Positions 6,633 through 13,965 of a stretch of 17,633 nucleotides of DNA are shown piece after piece. The position numbers were made by a program, and so were the translations under genes. The notes under the pieces were generated by a model, which searched no databases, had not been told where the DNA came from, and saw only the letters and a list, made by a program, of their open reading frames with translations. Each line of letters starts with the position of its first letter. The stretch's first letter is position 1. The DNA is from Akkermansia sp. (GTDB taxonomy: Bacteria; Verrucomicrobiota; Verrucomicrobiia; Verrucomicrobiales; Akkermansiaceae). The stretch is from positions 1 through 17,633 of the forward strand of contig JAFZGH010000311.1 of assembly GCA_017555465.1 (NCBI GenBank). The letters are read 5' to 3'.

Positions 6633-7245
6633 ATATACCCAGCGGTGAAAGCAGGGCGCCGATGAGATAGCTTACCGTTGTCAGCGGCAGATCGATTCCG
6701 TAGGTCAGAATCACGCTGATGGGGATACGCAGTTTGTTGCCTGTGCTCCGGTAGGTGGGCAGCTCCCGGAGTACACTTCCACTGCCTTCATAAAGGGACG
6801 GCATCAGGGTGATGGGGTCATTAATTTTGAAATGTCCTTTGGGAATGGTGCTGCGGTATGATCCGTTGTTGTCGATTCTCTCCGCCTGCACATAATCAAA
6901 GTCTATGGCGCGTATGTATATGGGGGCGTCTGTCTGCCTTGTGTCTGTTCTTACCAGATAGAGTTCCGGAGCAGGGGCTCCCGTTGCATCATCTGCCGGC
7001 ACGGGTTCTTCTGATGTGTTCATGTCGTGCAGGGAGACTTTACCTACCAGCCGCGGTCGGAGCTGCAGGTATTCGACCATGGTTTCCTTGTATATGTGGC
7101 CGTTGTACCTGTAACACTGCCCATCCAGGTTGAATTTCTGAACTGGTTCGGCTTTGCCGATGCTGTCGAGCTTGGCCCCGGAATTAAACGAAAGGCAGCT
7201 GCTCAGAACGCAGGCGAGCAGGCAGAAAAGAATGCGCGGAAACAT
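6631..7245 (-). CDS. Predicted outer-membrane lipoprotein of unknown function
   Basis: The 204-residue protein starts with a lipoprotein signal peptide: a hydrophobic core and lipobox LSSC, with Cys17 as the lipidation site. Its mature part has no membrane segment apart from a hydrophobic C-terminus (about 176-204) containing YGIDLPLT followed by LIGALLSPLGI. The IDLP-then-LP ending recalls the small YceK/YidQ lipoproteins of enterobacteria, but the similarity is short and this protein is about twice as long, so the family is not certain. A single-gene unit: its promoter (7255-7284) diverges from the potassium-transporter promoter, and its stop abuts the terminator of the convergent ribosomal protein gene. 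Confidence 0.8.
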   Translation of the reverse strand: MFPRILFCLLACVLSSCLSFNSGAKLDSIGKAEPVQKFNLDGQCYRYNGHIYKETMVEYLQLRPRLVGKVSLHDMNTSEEPVPADDATGAPAPELYLVRTDTRQTDAPIYIRAIDFDYVQAERIDNNGSYRSTIPKGHFKINDPITLMPSLYEGSGSVLRELPTYRSTGNKLRIPISVILTYGIDLPLTTVSYLIGALLSPLGI

Positions 7246-7254
7246 AGCGAGTGT

Positions 7255-7284
7255 ATGCTAACATACCTGGGTGCGATGAGTCAA
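7255..7284 (-). promoter_or_regulatory. Promoter of the lipoprotein gene
   Basis: On the minus strand TTGACT (7279-7284), 18 bases and TAGCAT (7255-7260) form a candidate promoter. The -10 box ends 9 bases before the ATG at 7245, which predicts a leader of 2-3 bases. Confidence 0.5.
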
Positions 7285-7318
7285 TGCTATTGATAAGAAA
7301 ACACTTGTGTTGCAAAAC

Positions 7319-7347
7319 TTGCCAATGGGAGGAAACTCTGATATAAT
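7319..7347 (+). promoter_or_regulatory. Promoter of the potassium uptake operon
   Basis: TTGCCA (7319-7324, 5/6), a 17-base spacer and a perfect TATAAT (7342-7347) form the strongest promoter in the window. The -10 box ends 8 bases before the GTG start at 7356, so the transcript should begin within 1-2 bases of the start codon. Confidence 0.8.
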
Positions 7348-7355
7348 GTACCCGA

Positions 7356-9146
7356 GTGATACCTCAGAGTCAGAAAGAACACCGCCACAGGGCACTGGAA
7401 TTGCCGGAAGTGATTTCCGGTATCCTGGTGCTTTTCGTTGTGTTGTGGGAGGCGTGTTTTGAAGGCGTGGCTAATTCACCGGCCGAGCGAGATGCCTTTA
7501 TCGGGGCTTCGCATCTGATTCTCTGCGGACTGGTGTGGTTCAACTCGTTTGTGGTCTTGCTTCACTTTATAATGGAGTGGGTGCGCTATGGCCTGCCGGG
7601 GCGCTTCCTGTGGGTGCAGTTGCTGGTGGGTATCATTGCTTCTGTCATCTTTTACGGTGGCGTGTGGAATATCTTTGACCGCTGGGCCTTCCTGGCCAGT
7701 CTGGTGTGCAGCTTCCTGCTGGGCGGCTTTTCCATTGGTACTATAGGAGCCATAGTCCGGGCTCGCCGCCGCAGCCCGGTGAAGGGGGGCAGCCGGTGGT
7801 CGCCCGCCATGAGGTTCTTCACCTACATGGTGGTGCTGGTGCTGCTCAGCACCTTGATTCTCCTGACCCCGGGCGCTACATACAAGCCGATTTCTCTTGT
7901 GGATGCTCTGTTCACCTGTGCTTCTGCCACATCCATCACGGGGCTTACCACGGTGGATGTTGCCAGCACGTTCACGCCGCTGGGCAAGCTGGTGATTCTG
8001 CTGGATATTCAGGTAGGGGCTATCGGGGTGATGACTTTTTCTTACTTTGTGCTCATGATGGTAGGCAAGCGCCTGGCTGTGCGTGACAGTATGTCGGTTT
8101 CAGGTATGCTGGATCAGCAGGGGGTGAATATTGTGCCTGCGTTGCTGCGTGCGGTATTCTTTGTCACGCTCACAGCAGAGGCGGTGGGTGCGGTTTGCCT
8201 GTATTATCTGTGGCTGGGCCAGCCGGGCTTCCCGCAGGAGCATCTGTGGGGATATGCTATTTTCCATGCCGTGTCGTCATTCTGCAATGCCGGTATCACC
8301 ATATTCCCGGCAGGGATGGAGCAGGCCGGAGTGGCCGACAATCACCTGGTTCAGGCTGTGATGATGCTGCTCGTGCTCATTGGTACGGTGGGCTTCGGTG
8401 TGTACCTGGAAGGTATTACGCGCCTGAAAGAACGCATTTCCGGCAAGCGCACGGCGAAGCGGTGGAGCACGAATTCCTGGCTGGTGCTGCGCGTGATGCT
8501 TATTGTGATGGTGGTTGGCACTCTGGGGCTTACCCTTCTGGGGGCATTGGAGCCATCTGCCCATCGGGAGAACGCTGCTTTCGGCCTGTGGGAATCACTG
8601 TGGAATGCCATCGGGCGTTCAGCGGGGTTTGCCTTGAGTGATATTGCCGATTACGGCCCGGTGTACCAGCTCTTCCTGGCCTTTCTGATGTTTGTGGGCG
8701 GTAACCCGGCCGGTACGGGTGGTGGTGTGTATGCCCCGGTGTTCGCGTTGTGTGTACTGGAGGTGTATCGCGTACTGAAGGGAAAGCAGGATGTGGAGAT
8801 GCACAACCGCCGAATTGCCCGCAATACGGTGGAGCGCGCCATGGCTACTGTGGTGCTTTCTATTTTCTGGATTGTGTTTACGACGTTTGTGCTTCTTTTG
8901 CTGGAGCCTGCCGTGGCGCAGCATCCGCAAGGATTGGTGAAAATGCTGTTCATGGAGGTGAGTGCCTACACCACGACAGGGTTTGAACTGGGTGCTCTGC
9001 CACAGATTTCTGATGTTTCCAAACTTATCGTATCGCTGAACATGCTTTTCGGGCGTGTGGGTATGTTCACGTTTATGCTTATCTTTGTCCGCCAGCAGGA
9101 GCCTTCGCCTATCCGCTTGCCGGAAACTCGCTTACCTCTTACCTGA
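7356..9146 (+). CDS. ktrB: TrkH/KtrB-type potassium uptake membrane protein with N-terminal extension
   Basis: The 596-residue polytopic protein is the ion-conducting subunit of a Trk/Ktr potassium uptake system. The four pore loops of the family are visible, with filter glycines near 196 (SITGLTT), 313 (FCNAGIT), 424 (GRSAGF) and 542 (TTTGFELG). A glycine-rich gating loop, GGNPAGTGGGV, lies at 448-458. Usual members have about 450-485 residues; here the core starts near residue 150 and is preceded by about four extra membrane segments (roughly 17-37, 50-72, 85-105, 111-135), as in some Bacteroidota TrkH proteins. The start is GTG, set by a TATAAT box 8 bases upstream. The RCK regulatory subunit follows after 9 bases, so the pair is an operon. 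The Trk versus Ktr name is uncertain; KtrB is chosen because the partner has a single RCK unit. Confidence 0.92.
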   Translation: MIPQSQKEHRHRALELPEVISGILVLFVVLWEACFEGVANSPAERDAFIGASHLILCGLVWFNSFVVLLHFIMEWVRYGLPGRFLWVQLLVGIIASVIFYGGVWNIFDRWAFLASLVCSFLLGGFSIGTIGAIVRARRRSPVKGGSRWSPAMRFFTYMVVLVLLSTLILLTPGATYKPISLVDALFTCASATSITGLTTVDVASTFTPLGKLVILLDIQVGAIGVMTFSYFVLMMVGKRLAVRDSMSVSGMLDQQGVNIVPALLRAVFFVTLTAEAVGAVCLYYLWLGQPGFPQEHLWGYAIFHAVSSFCNAGITIFPAGMEQAGVADNHLVQAVMMLLVLIGTVGFGVYLEGITRLKERISGKRTAKRWSTNSWLVLRVMLIVMVVGTLGLTLLGALEPSAHRENAAFGLWESLWNAIGRSAGFALSDIADYGPVYQLFLAFLMFVGGNPAGTGGGVYAPVFALCVLEVYRVLKGKQDVEMHNRRIARNTVERAMATVVLSIFWIVFTTFVLLLLEPAVAQHPQGLVKMLFMEVSAYTTTGFELGALPQISDVSKLIVSLNMLFGRVGMFTFMLIFVRQQEPSPIRLPETRLPLT

Positions 9147-9155
9147 TTCTTTGTT

Positions 9156-9869
9156 ATGAAATTCGTTATCATTGGTATTGGCCAATTTGGCCGCGCACTG
9201 GCTCTGCATCTGGCAGACCTCGGCTTTGAAGTAACAATTCTGGATGAACGAGAAACCGTCATCACAGAACTCAAAGACCGTGTCACCTATGCCCTGGTGG
9301 GTGACGCCACGGATATCCGTGTACTGCGCCAGTTGGAACTTGTTGGCGAAGATACATATGTGATTGTGGCTGTGGGTGAGCAGTTTGAGCGCAACTTGCT
9401 CATTACTGCTCAGCTCAAGGAACTCGGAGTCACGCACCTGCTGACCCGCAGTGTGAATGAGTTGCACGGCAAGCTGCTGAAACTGATAGGGGTGAGCGAC
9501 CTGATCAGAGTGGAAGATGTGGCTGCCCGCCAGTTAGCGGATCGTTTCACTAATGAAGGTGTGATGCGCCTGCGCCGTATTGATGCTACTCATGCCCTGG
9601 CAGATGTGCGTCTGCCGGCTGAATGGGTTGGCCGCAAGTTGATGGAAGTGGGCCTGCGTTCAGAATATCATCTGAACCTGCTGACCCTTCGCCGCGGCAA
9701 GGTAAATGAGAGTCCTATGACGGACGACGTCCTTTCCGAACCGGAGCAGCCGGTGATTGATATTCCCGATGCGAGCCTGGAATTCCAGGAGGGTGATGTG
9801 CTGGTGCTTTTCGGTAAGGACAGTGATGTGCAGCGATTTGTGGACAAGTTTGATTTGCAGGGAGAATAA
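9156..9869 (+). CDS. ktrA: KtrA/TrkA-type RCK regulatory subunit of potassium uptake
   Basis: The 237-residue cytoplasmic protein has an RCK_N nucleotide-binding domain (1 to about 120) with GIGQFG at 7-12 and an acidic Asp30 at the end of the second strand, followed by an RCK_C domain (about 140-235). E. coli TrkA has two such units (458 residues); one unit is the KtrA form, which assembles as a ring that gates KtrB in response to nucleotide. An insert of about 20 residues (184-203, Pro/Glu/Asp-rich) lies within RCK_C. It follows the membrane subunit after 9 bases without a Shine-Dalgarno, and its TAA shares one base with the ATG of the next gene. Confidence 0.92.
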   Translation: MKFVIIGIGQFGRALALHLADLGFEVTILDERETVITELKDRVTYALVGDATDIRVLRQLELVGEDTYVIVAVGEQFERNLLITAQLKELGVTHLLTRSVNELHGKLLKLIGVSDLIRVEDVAARQLADRFTNEGVMRLRRIDATHALADVRLPAEWVGRKLMEVGLRSEYHLNLLTLRRGKVNESPMTDDVLSEPEQPVIDIPDASLEFQEGDVLVLFGKDSDVQRFVDKFDLQGE

Positions 9870-10495
9870 TGAGTGCTCGTGTGACTTTGCCGGAGACGGT
9901 TTACGCTGGTTATATTTTTGATTTGGACGGCACGCTGGTTGACAGTATGCCGGTGCATTATCGTGCCTGGCGTTGGGCTTTACAGAAGCATGGCTGCCCC
10001 CACCACGTGTTCCAGTGGGAGGAGTTTGTGGCCCACGGAGGCATGGCTGCTCCCGATATTGTGGCAGATTTGAATGCAACGTATGGTCTGAGCATGGAGC
10101 CTGAGCTGGTGGCAGAAGAGAAGCGGGACCGCTACGCCTGGCTTCTATTGAATGAAAAGCTTCCTGTTATTCCGGAAACAGTGGAACTGGTGCGCAGTCT
10201 CCGGGAGAGGGGAATTCCCTACGCTATCGGTACGGGCAGCATGCCCGCCGGGGCTACGGAAACACTGCGTTCTGCTGGTGTTGAGGATTTGTTCAGTATC
10301 ATGGTTACACCGGCGGATGTGCCTCCGGGATATGGTAAGCCGCGCCCGGATATTTTCCTGCTCTGCGCCGAACGTATGGGGGTGAATCCTCGTGAATGTG
10401 TGGTGTTTGAGGATGCAGAGCCGGGAATACAGGCAGCTGTTGCTGGCGGCATGGACTGGGTTCGCGTGGGTGAATGCACTCCGGTGCGTGATTAA
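9869..10495 (+). CDS. HAD-IA sugar-phosphate phosphatase, YqaB/beta-phosphoglucomutase-like
   Basis: The 208-residue protein is a HAD-IA enzyme with FDLDGT (Asp18 and Asp20, motif I), GTGS (Thr122, motif II), Lys157 in GKPRPD (motif III) and FEDAEPGIQAA (Asp182, motif IV). The segment 161-197 closely resembles E. coli YqaB, a fructose-1-phosphate/6-phosphogluconate phosphatase, so a small sugar phosphate is the likely substrate; a beta-phosphoglucomutase role is the alternative. The ATG overlaps the ktrA stop by one base with GGAG just upstream, so translation is coupled. A direct link to potassium uptake is not evident. Its TAA shares TTAA (10492-10495) with the stop of the convergent gene. 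Confidence 0.88.
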   Translation: MSARVTLPETVYAGYIFDLDGTLVDSMPVHYRAWRWALQKHGCPHHVFQWEEFVAHGGMAAPDIVADLNATYGLSMEPELVAEEKRDRYAWLLLNEKLPVIPETVELVRSLRERGIPYAIGTGSMPAGATETLRSAGVEDLFSIMVTPADVPPGYGKPRPDIFLLCAERMGVNPRECVVFEDAEPGIQAAVAGGMDWVRVGECTPVRD

Positions 10496-11298
10496 CGGTC
10501 AATACCGCAGCGCTGTACACATTCAGCCCATGTGGTGTCGTGCGTCATCAGCCCGGTGAGCCATGGCTCGTCTTGCAGTTGCGAGGCACGGGTAAAGGCT
10601 GAGGGATTTGTGATGCGGGTGAAAAGAACCCGTTTCATGCTTTTTTTCGGAATGCGACGCAGGCCGTAGCCGGCGGGCTGTCCGTCTCTGGCGATATGGG
10701 CGGACCATACGCAGACGGTGTCGCCTTCATCTTTGACCAGAATGACGATGTGTCCTCGTTCTCTGCCGCCGATGTGGTCATTCCACCAGATTTTTAGAAC
10801 ATCGGATGGACGGGCTTTTTCCCAATCTGTGAAATTGATGCCAGCTCCCAGACGGTGCACCAACAGGGCAAAGCCCGGGCCATTGGCGTTGGCATATCCC
10901 CAGGGGCCTTCGCCATCCTTTACCATGCGGGGCAGCAGGGCTTTCCATGCTTCTGGTGATATGGCTCGGCGGTGGTTTTTGTCCTCCCAATGCAGCAGTG
11001 CTGCAAGGGTGGCCGCCCATACAGCGGCGGAACAGAAGGTTGGTCGGGCAGTCAGAGGTTTGAAGCAGGGACGATTTTGAGCTTCATCCCAATGAAAAGC
11101 ATCAATAAGTGCTTGTTTGGCTTGGTCTTCAGTGCTGTAGTTGCCAGGACCATGGCGTTGAATTTCCATGATGGCACTTTGCATGCTTTTCCACCATGGA
11201 GTAGTGGTAATCCGGCTTCTGGTGACCAGTCCGTGGGCGGCGTGACTGTGGAATATGCCACCGCCCAGTAGCAACATGATGAGTGCAGTGATACGCAT
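10492..11298 (-). CDS. Secreted protein of unknown function, possible NlpC/papain-type cysteine fold
   Basis: The 268-residue product has an N-terminal signal peptide (hydrophobic core about 4-16, likely cleavage after the HSHA segment near residue 20). The mature part contains Cys89 in TFCSAAVWAATL, which resembles the start of the catalytic helix of papain/NlpC-type peptidases. GHIVILV with His183, then VWSAH, resemble the His-bearing strand and the third residue region. That would make it a periplasmic amidase or peptidase, perhaps acting on cell wall, but overall similarity is weak and this is inference. Cys196, Cys260 and Cys264 are further cysteines that could form disulfides. It is a single gene with its own promoter (11310-11338), convergent with and overlapping the HAD gene by 4 bases. 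Confidence 0.75.
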   Translation of the reverse strand: MRITALIMLLLGGGIFHSHAAHGLVTRSRITTTPWWKSMQSAIMEIQRHGPGNYSTEDQAKQALIDAFHWDEAQNRPCFKPLTARPTFCSAAVWAATLAALLHWEDKNHRRAISPEAWKALLPRMVKDGEGPWGYANANGPGFALLVHRLGAGINFTDWEKARPSDVLKIWWNDHIGGRERGHIVILVKDEGDTVCVWSAHIARDGQPAGYGLRRIPKKSMKRVLFTRITNPSAFTRASQLQDEPWLTGLMTHDTTWAECVQRCGIDR

Positions 11299-11309
11299 GG
11301 GTTCTGGTC

Positions 11310-11338
11310 AGTGTAGAGAATGCCCAGCGCTCCGGCAA
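11310..11338 (-). promoter_or_regulatory. Promoter of the secreted cysteine-fold protein gene
   Basis: On the minus strand TTGCCG (11333-11338), 17 bases and TACACT (11310-11315) form a candidate promoter. The -10 box ends 11 bases before the ATG, predicting a leader of about 4 bases. Confidence 0.5.
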
Positions 11339-11392
11339 GTACAAAGCTGGTAGATGACGCGATATGTTACTCATGTTAAGCAGTAAAAATAC

Positions 11393-11421
11393 TTGAAGTT
11401 ATAAAAATCTTTGGCTACAAT
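11393..11421 (+). promoter_or_regulatory. Promoter of the putative outer-membrane barrel gene
   Basis: TTGAAG (11393-11398), 17 bases and TACAAT (11416-11421, 5/6) form a candidate promoter. The -10 box ends 7 bases before the ATG at 11429, so the mRNA should start at or beside the start codon. A reading from TTG at 11411 would overlap this box and is rejected. Confidence 0.65.
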
Positions 11422-11428
11422 TCTGCCC

Positions 11429-12373
11429 ATGAAGAAAAACTTGAGCATTTTGCTGGCTTTATCCTCTACGGTTATGGCTGAAGGATGGTTTGATGCATGG
11501 CTGGATAATACCTCAGCCCTGGCTCAGGAATTGTGCAGCGATTGGAGACACGAAATGCCTGAAACCGGCATGATGCCCAGCTTTTTTTCTACTGAGTTTA
11601 CATCCAATATGGGAGAACGGCATGGCGGCTCTACCATGAGCTGGCAGCAGTACAGCCTCTGCCTGCCTCTTGCTGATCCCCGGCGTTCCGGTGGTTCTGG
11701 ATGGATGTTCAATGCCTCTGTGAATGCTGATGTCACTTTTTTGAAATCCCAGGGCTCACTGGATATCCGGCATAACGATTTGTACCATGTTGCTTTACCT
11801 ATAGCAGCCGTCGTTCCGCGGAGCAACGGTGATAGCATGGTTTTTGCTGTTTCTCCCGGCTTTGATTCTGATTTTGCCCGGAGTGCCCATAGCTTTCACT
11901 GGAATATGATGGGTACCTACCGCGTGAATTACAGTGATTCTTTTTCATATGCGGTGGGCCTTGCGTATGCTCCTTACTCCAGTGAGTGGAGCATTATGCC
12001 AGTTGTTGCGTTTGATTGGCATATAACACCGGATTGGACACTGATGCTCAGTGGATACAGCCTGCGTGTGATGCGTGATTTTGGTGACGGATTCAGCCTG
12101 GGGGCTTTTGTCAAAGGGGCTGGTGGTTCCTGGGCTGTGCAGCAGGAACAGGGTACTCGCCTGCTGCGTATCCGCTCGCTGGTGCTTGGCGCTACAGCTG
12201 AATATGATTTCTCTCAACCTGGCCAGACTAAGCGTATAATTACCTGCTCCGTGGGCAGTATTCTGACCACCGCTGTAGATGTGTGTCGCTATAATTCCGA
12301 CCGGGATCGTGATGAAAGTCATCATTACCATCCGGGCTTATATGTGTCTGCTGGTGTGGATTTCCGTTTCTGA
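11429..12373 (+). CDS. Putative outer-membrane beta-barrel protein, unknown function
   Basis: The 314-residue product begins with a Sec signal peptide (MKKNLSILLALSSTVMA, probable cleavage after residue 17). The mature protein is rich in Ser, Gly, Trp and Tyr, shows many short stretches of alternating polar and non-polar residues, has no long hydrophobic helix, and ends in VDFRF with a terminal Phe, the usual C-terminal signal of barrels inserted by BamA. I do not recognise a specific family; transporter-like or autotransporter-like barrels are possible. The start is ATG 11429, placed 7 bases after a TACAAT box. Upstream it diverges from the secreted cysteine-fold gene, and it is convergent with the lipocalin gene (6-base gap, no clear terminator). 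Confidence 0.7.
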   Translation: MKKNLSILLALSSTVMAEGWFDAWLDNTSALAQELCSDWRHEMPETGMMPSFFSTEFTSNMGERHGGSTMSWQQYSLCLPLADPRRSGGSGWMFNASVNADVTFLKSQGSLDIRHNDLYHVALPIAAVVPRSNGDSMVFAVSPGFDSDFARSAHSFHWNMMGTYRVNYSDSFSYAVGLAYAPYSSEWSIMPVVAFDWHITPDWTLMLSGYSLRVMRDFGDGFSLGAFVKGAGGSWAVQQEQGTRLLRIRSLVLGATAEYDFSQPGQTKRIITCSVGSILTTAVDVCRYNSDRDRDESHHYHPGLYVSAGVDFRF

Positions 12374-12379
12374 GGTTTG

Positions 12380-12880
12380 TTATTGCCGGGTAAAACGCAG
12401 CCTGTCAGTATTAAATCCTCGTTTCTGTGCTTCCTGAATAAGCCTGTTGAGCGCGTCCTGGTCCGGCATTTTCTGGCGGGTGAGTAGCCAAAGGTATGCG
12501 TCGCCTTTGCCGGAGACCAGGGCAGTCTGGTAATCGGGATCTGTGTACAATATGTGATAGGGCGCTTGGAACCAGCCATACGGAGGAACAAAAGACACTT
12601 TCAGACGCCCGCTGCCGCAGGGGTAGGCTCTTCCTCGGCTGGTGCTCTGACGCCCGTTGAGAGTACGGCCGCAGTTGAGTATGTTGATGCAGCCTTCCGG
12701 CCCTGCTGAATAATCAGTGAATACCTCATCCATTCCTGCTTCAAACCAGTTCTCGTAACGGGCTTGTTCATACCAGCGTCCGAGGTACTTGGCAAGTGAG
12801 ATTTCGCGTTGAGGTCGGGTATTAGTGACTGATTCTTTTTCTTTGCCGAAGAGATAGTGAATGATGCTTCTGACTTTCAT
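12380..12880 (-). CDS. Lipocalin, Blc-like, without signal peptide
   Basis: The 166-residue product has the bacterial lipocalin pattern: YLGRWYEQARYENWFE at 32-47 with the G-X-W motif (Gly34-Trp36), a mid-chain PPYGWFQAPYHIL segment, and DPDYQTALVSGKGDAYLWLL (114-133) typical of Blc. Lipocalins bind small hydrophobic molecules; E. coli Blc binds lysophospholipids at the outer membrane. Unlike Blc (177 residues, lipoprotein) this protein has no lipobox or signal peptide with either possible start (12880, or 12979 with 33 extra residues), so it may be cytoplasmic. ATG 12880 is preferred because the extra residues look non-conserved and the 12979 reading crosses the CTGTTAT repeats. Cys64, Cys70 and Cys88 are present. 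Confidence 0.85.
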   Translation of the reverse strand: MKVRSIIHYLFGKEKESVTNTRPQREISLAKYLGRWYEQARYENWFEAGMDEVFTDYSAGPEGCINILNCGRTLNGRQSTSRGRAYPCGSGRLKVSFVPPYGWFQAPYHILYTDPDYQTALVSGKGDAYLWLLTRQKMPDQDALNRLIQEAQKRGFNTDRLRFTRQ

Positions 12881-12881
12881 G

Positions 12882-12921
12882 CTGTTATGAGTGATAAAGC
12901 TCCTGTTATGCTCGATAACAG
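12882..12921. promoter_or_regulatory. Three CTGTTAT repeats: candidate operator of the lipocalin gene
   Basis: CTGTTAT occurs at 12882-12888 and 12903-12909 as direct copies 21 bases apart, and inverted (ATAACAG) at 12915-12921. The last two form a 7-bp perfect inverted repeat with a 5-base centre. They sit directly upstream of the lipocalin ATG. A spacing of 21 bases is two helical turns, as expected for a protein binding one DNA face. Confidence 0.5.
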
Positions 12922-12958
12922 ATTGAGGAAATAAGACACAATGGTGGAGTATTTGAAC

Positions 12959-12987
12959 TTGCACTTGGGCTGGCATCATGGTATTCT
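12959..12987 (+). promoter_or_regulatory. Promoter of bamD-lptE-rsmI
   Basis: TTGCAC (12959-12964), 17 bases and TATTCT (12982-12987) with an upstream TGG that fits an extended -10. The box ends 9 bases before the ATG at 12997, predicting a leader of about 2 bases. Confidence 0.5.
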
Positions 12988-12996
12988 GCCAATGTC

Positions 12997-13965
12997 ATGA
13001 GAAAATTGCATCTGTTACGCCTTTGTGCCGCGTCCGCATTGCTGTTGCCTATGTGTGGTTCGTTTGATGACATCCCCCCTGTGGGGCAGGTGAAGGCCGT
13101 TGATCCGGAGGCGGATGCTCTGTTGGCTGAGGCGAAGGCTTTTCAGGCGGAGGGACGCATGGCGAAGTCGCGTGCCCCATTGAAGGAAATCGTGCAATAT
13201 CACAAGCTTGCTCCGAATGCGCCCGAGGCACGGTATCTGCTTGGGCGTGCTTATGAAGCCACACAGGACTACCGGGATGCATTCAAAGAATACGGCAAGT
13301 TGATTGACCGCTATCCCCAGAGTAGTTTGTATGCAGATGCGTTGAATCACCAGCTTGCCATGGCTATGGATGCGGCGACAGGCAAGATGTCTGTCCCTGT
13401 GTTATGGGGTGCCTGGTCAACGACTATGGAGTCCGGGGTGGTGGTGAAGTGGCTGCGTGAGATTGTGGAAAAGGCTCCGTATAATGACATGGCCGCCACG
13501 GCTTCTTCCATTCTTGCCAAATATCTGGTTGAGCAGGGCCGCCCGGAAGAGGCGCGTCTGGAATATGCCCGTCTGGTGGAAAAGTATCCGGATAGCCGCT
13601 ACGCGCCAGAAGCTCAGCTCATGGTTGCTCAGCTCTGGGCTGATAGTCATACCCGCGGGGATAATAACCTGGTGAACCTTAGTAATGCACGTGAGGCCTA
13701 TGAGGAATTTACCTTGCGTTTCCCCAAACATGCTGATGCAAAGAAAGCTCTTTCTGAAGCTTCGAATATGGAGCGGCTCATGATTCAGCAGCAGCTGGAG
13801 GTGGGCCGCTATTATCTGGAACGCTCCAAGGAGTACACCTCGGCGATTTTCTGTTTCGAGGATGTTATCCGTCAGAAATCTGTCAACCCTGATGCAGCTA
13901 AAGAAGCTGAGACGCTTCTTGCCAAGGCCAGAGCCGCTGCAGCAACAACCGTATCTGAATTATGA
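12997..13965 (+). CDS. bamD: BamD-like outer-membrane assembly lipoprotein with TPR repeats
   Basis: BamD is the essential lipoprotein partner of BamA in inserting beta-barrels into the outer membrane. The 322-residue protein starts with a lipoprotein-type signal ending LLLPMC (Cys20); Met at the -1 position is unusual for a lipobox. Several tetratricopeptide units follow, such as ARYLLGRAYEATQDYRDAFKE (about 77-97), the copy around EEARLEYARLVEKYPDS (about 188-204), and later ones to residue 310. Typical BamD has about 245 residues, so this one is longer; it could also be another TPR lipoprotein such as a CpoB/YbgF-type factor. The link with lptE, whose ATG overlaps its stop by 4 bases, supports an outer-membrane biogenesis role. 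Confidence 0.75.
   Translation: MRKLHLLRLCAASALLLPMCGSFDDIPPVGQVKAVDPEADALLAEAKAFQAEGRMAKSRAPLKEIVQYHKLAPNAPEARYLLGRAYEATQDYRDAFKEYGKLIDRYPQSSLYADALNHQLAMAMDAATGKMSVPVLWGAWSTTMESGVVVKWLREIVEKAPYNDMAATASSILAKYLVEQGRPEEARLEYARLVEKYPDSRYAPEAQLMVAQLWADSHTRGDNNLVNLSNAREAYEEFTLRFPKHADAKKALSEASNMERLMIQQQLEVGRYYLERSKEYTSAIFCFEDVIRQKSVNPDAAKEAETLLAKARAAAATTVSEL

Noticed and set aside
10492..10495. Convergent stop codons sharing TTAA
   Set aside because: It is a real 4-base overlap, but such shared stops are common in compact genomes and need no special explanation.
11411..11428. TTG start for the barrel protein
   Set aside because: It overlaps the -10 box (11416-11421) and would spoil the signal peptide that begins at ATG 11429.
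12881..12979. 33-residue N-terminal extension of the lipocalin
   Set aside because: It has no signal peptide, runs through the CTGTTAT repeats, and approaches the divergent bamD promoter. ATG 12880 is more economical.
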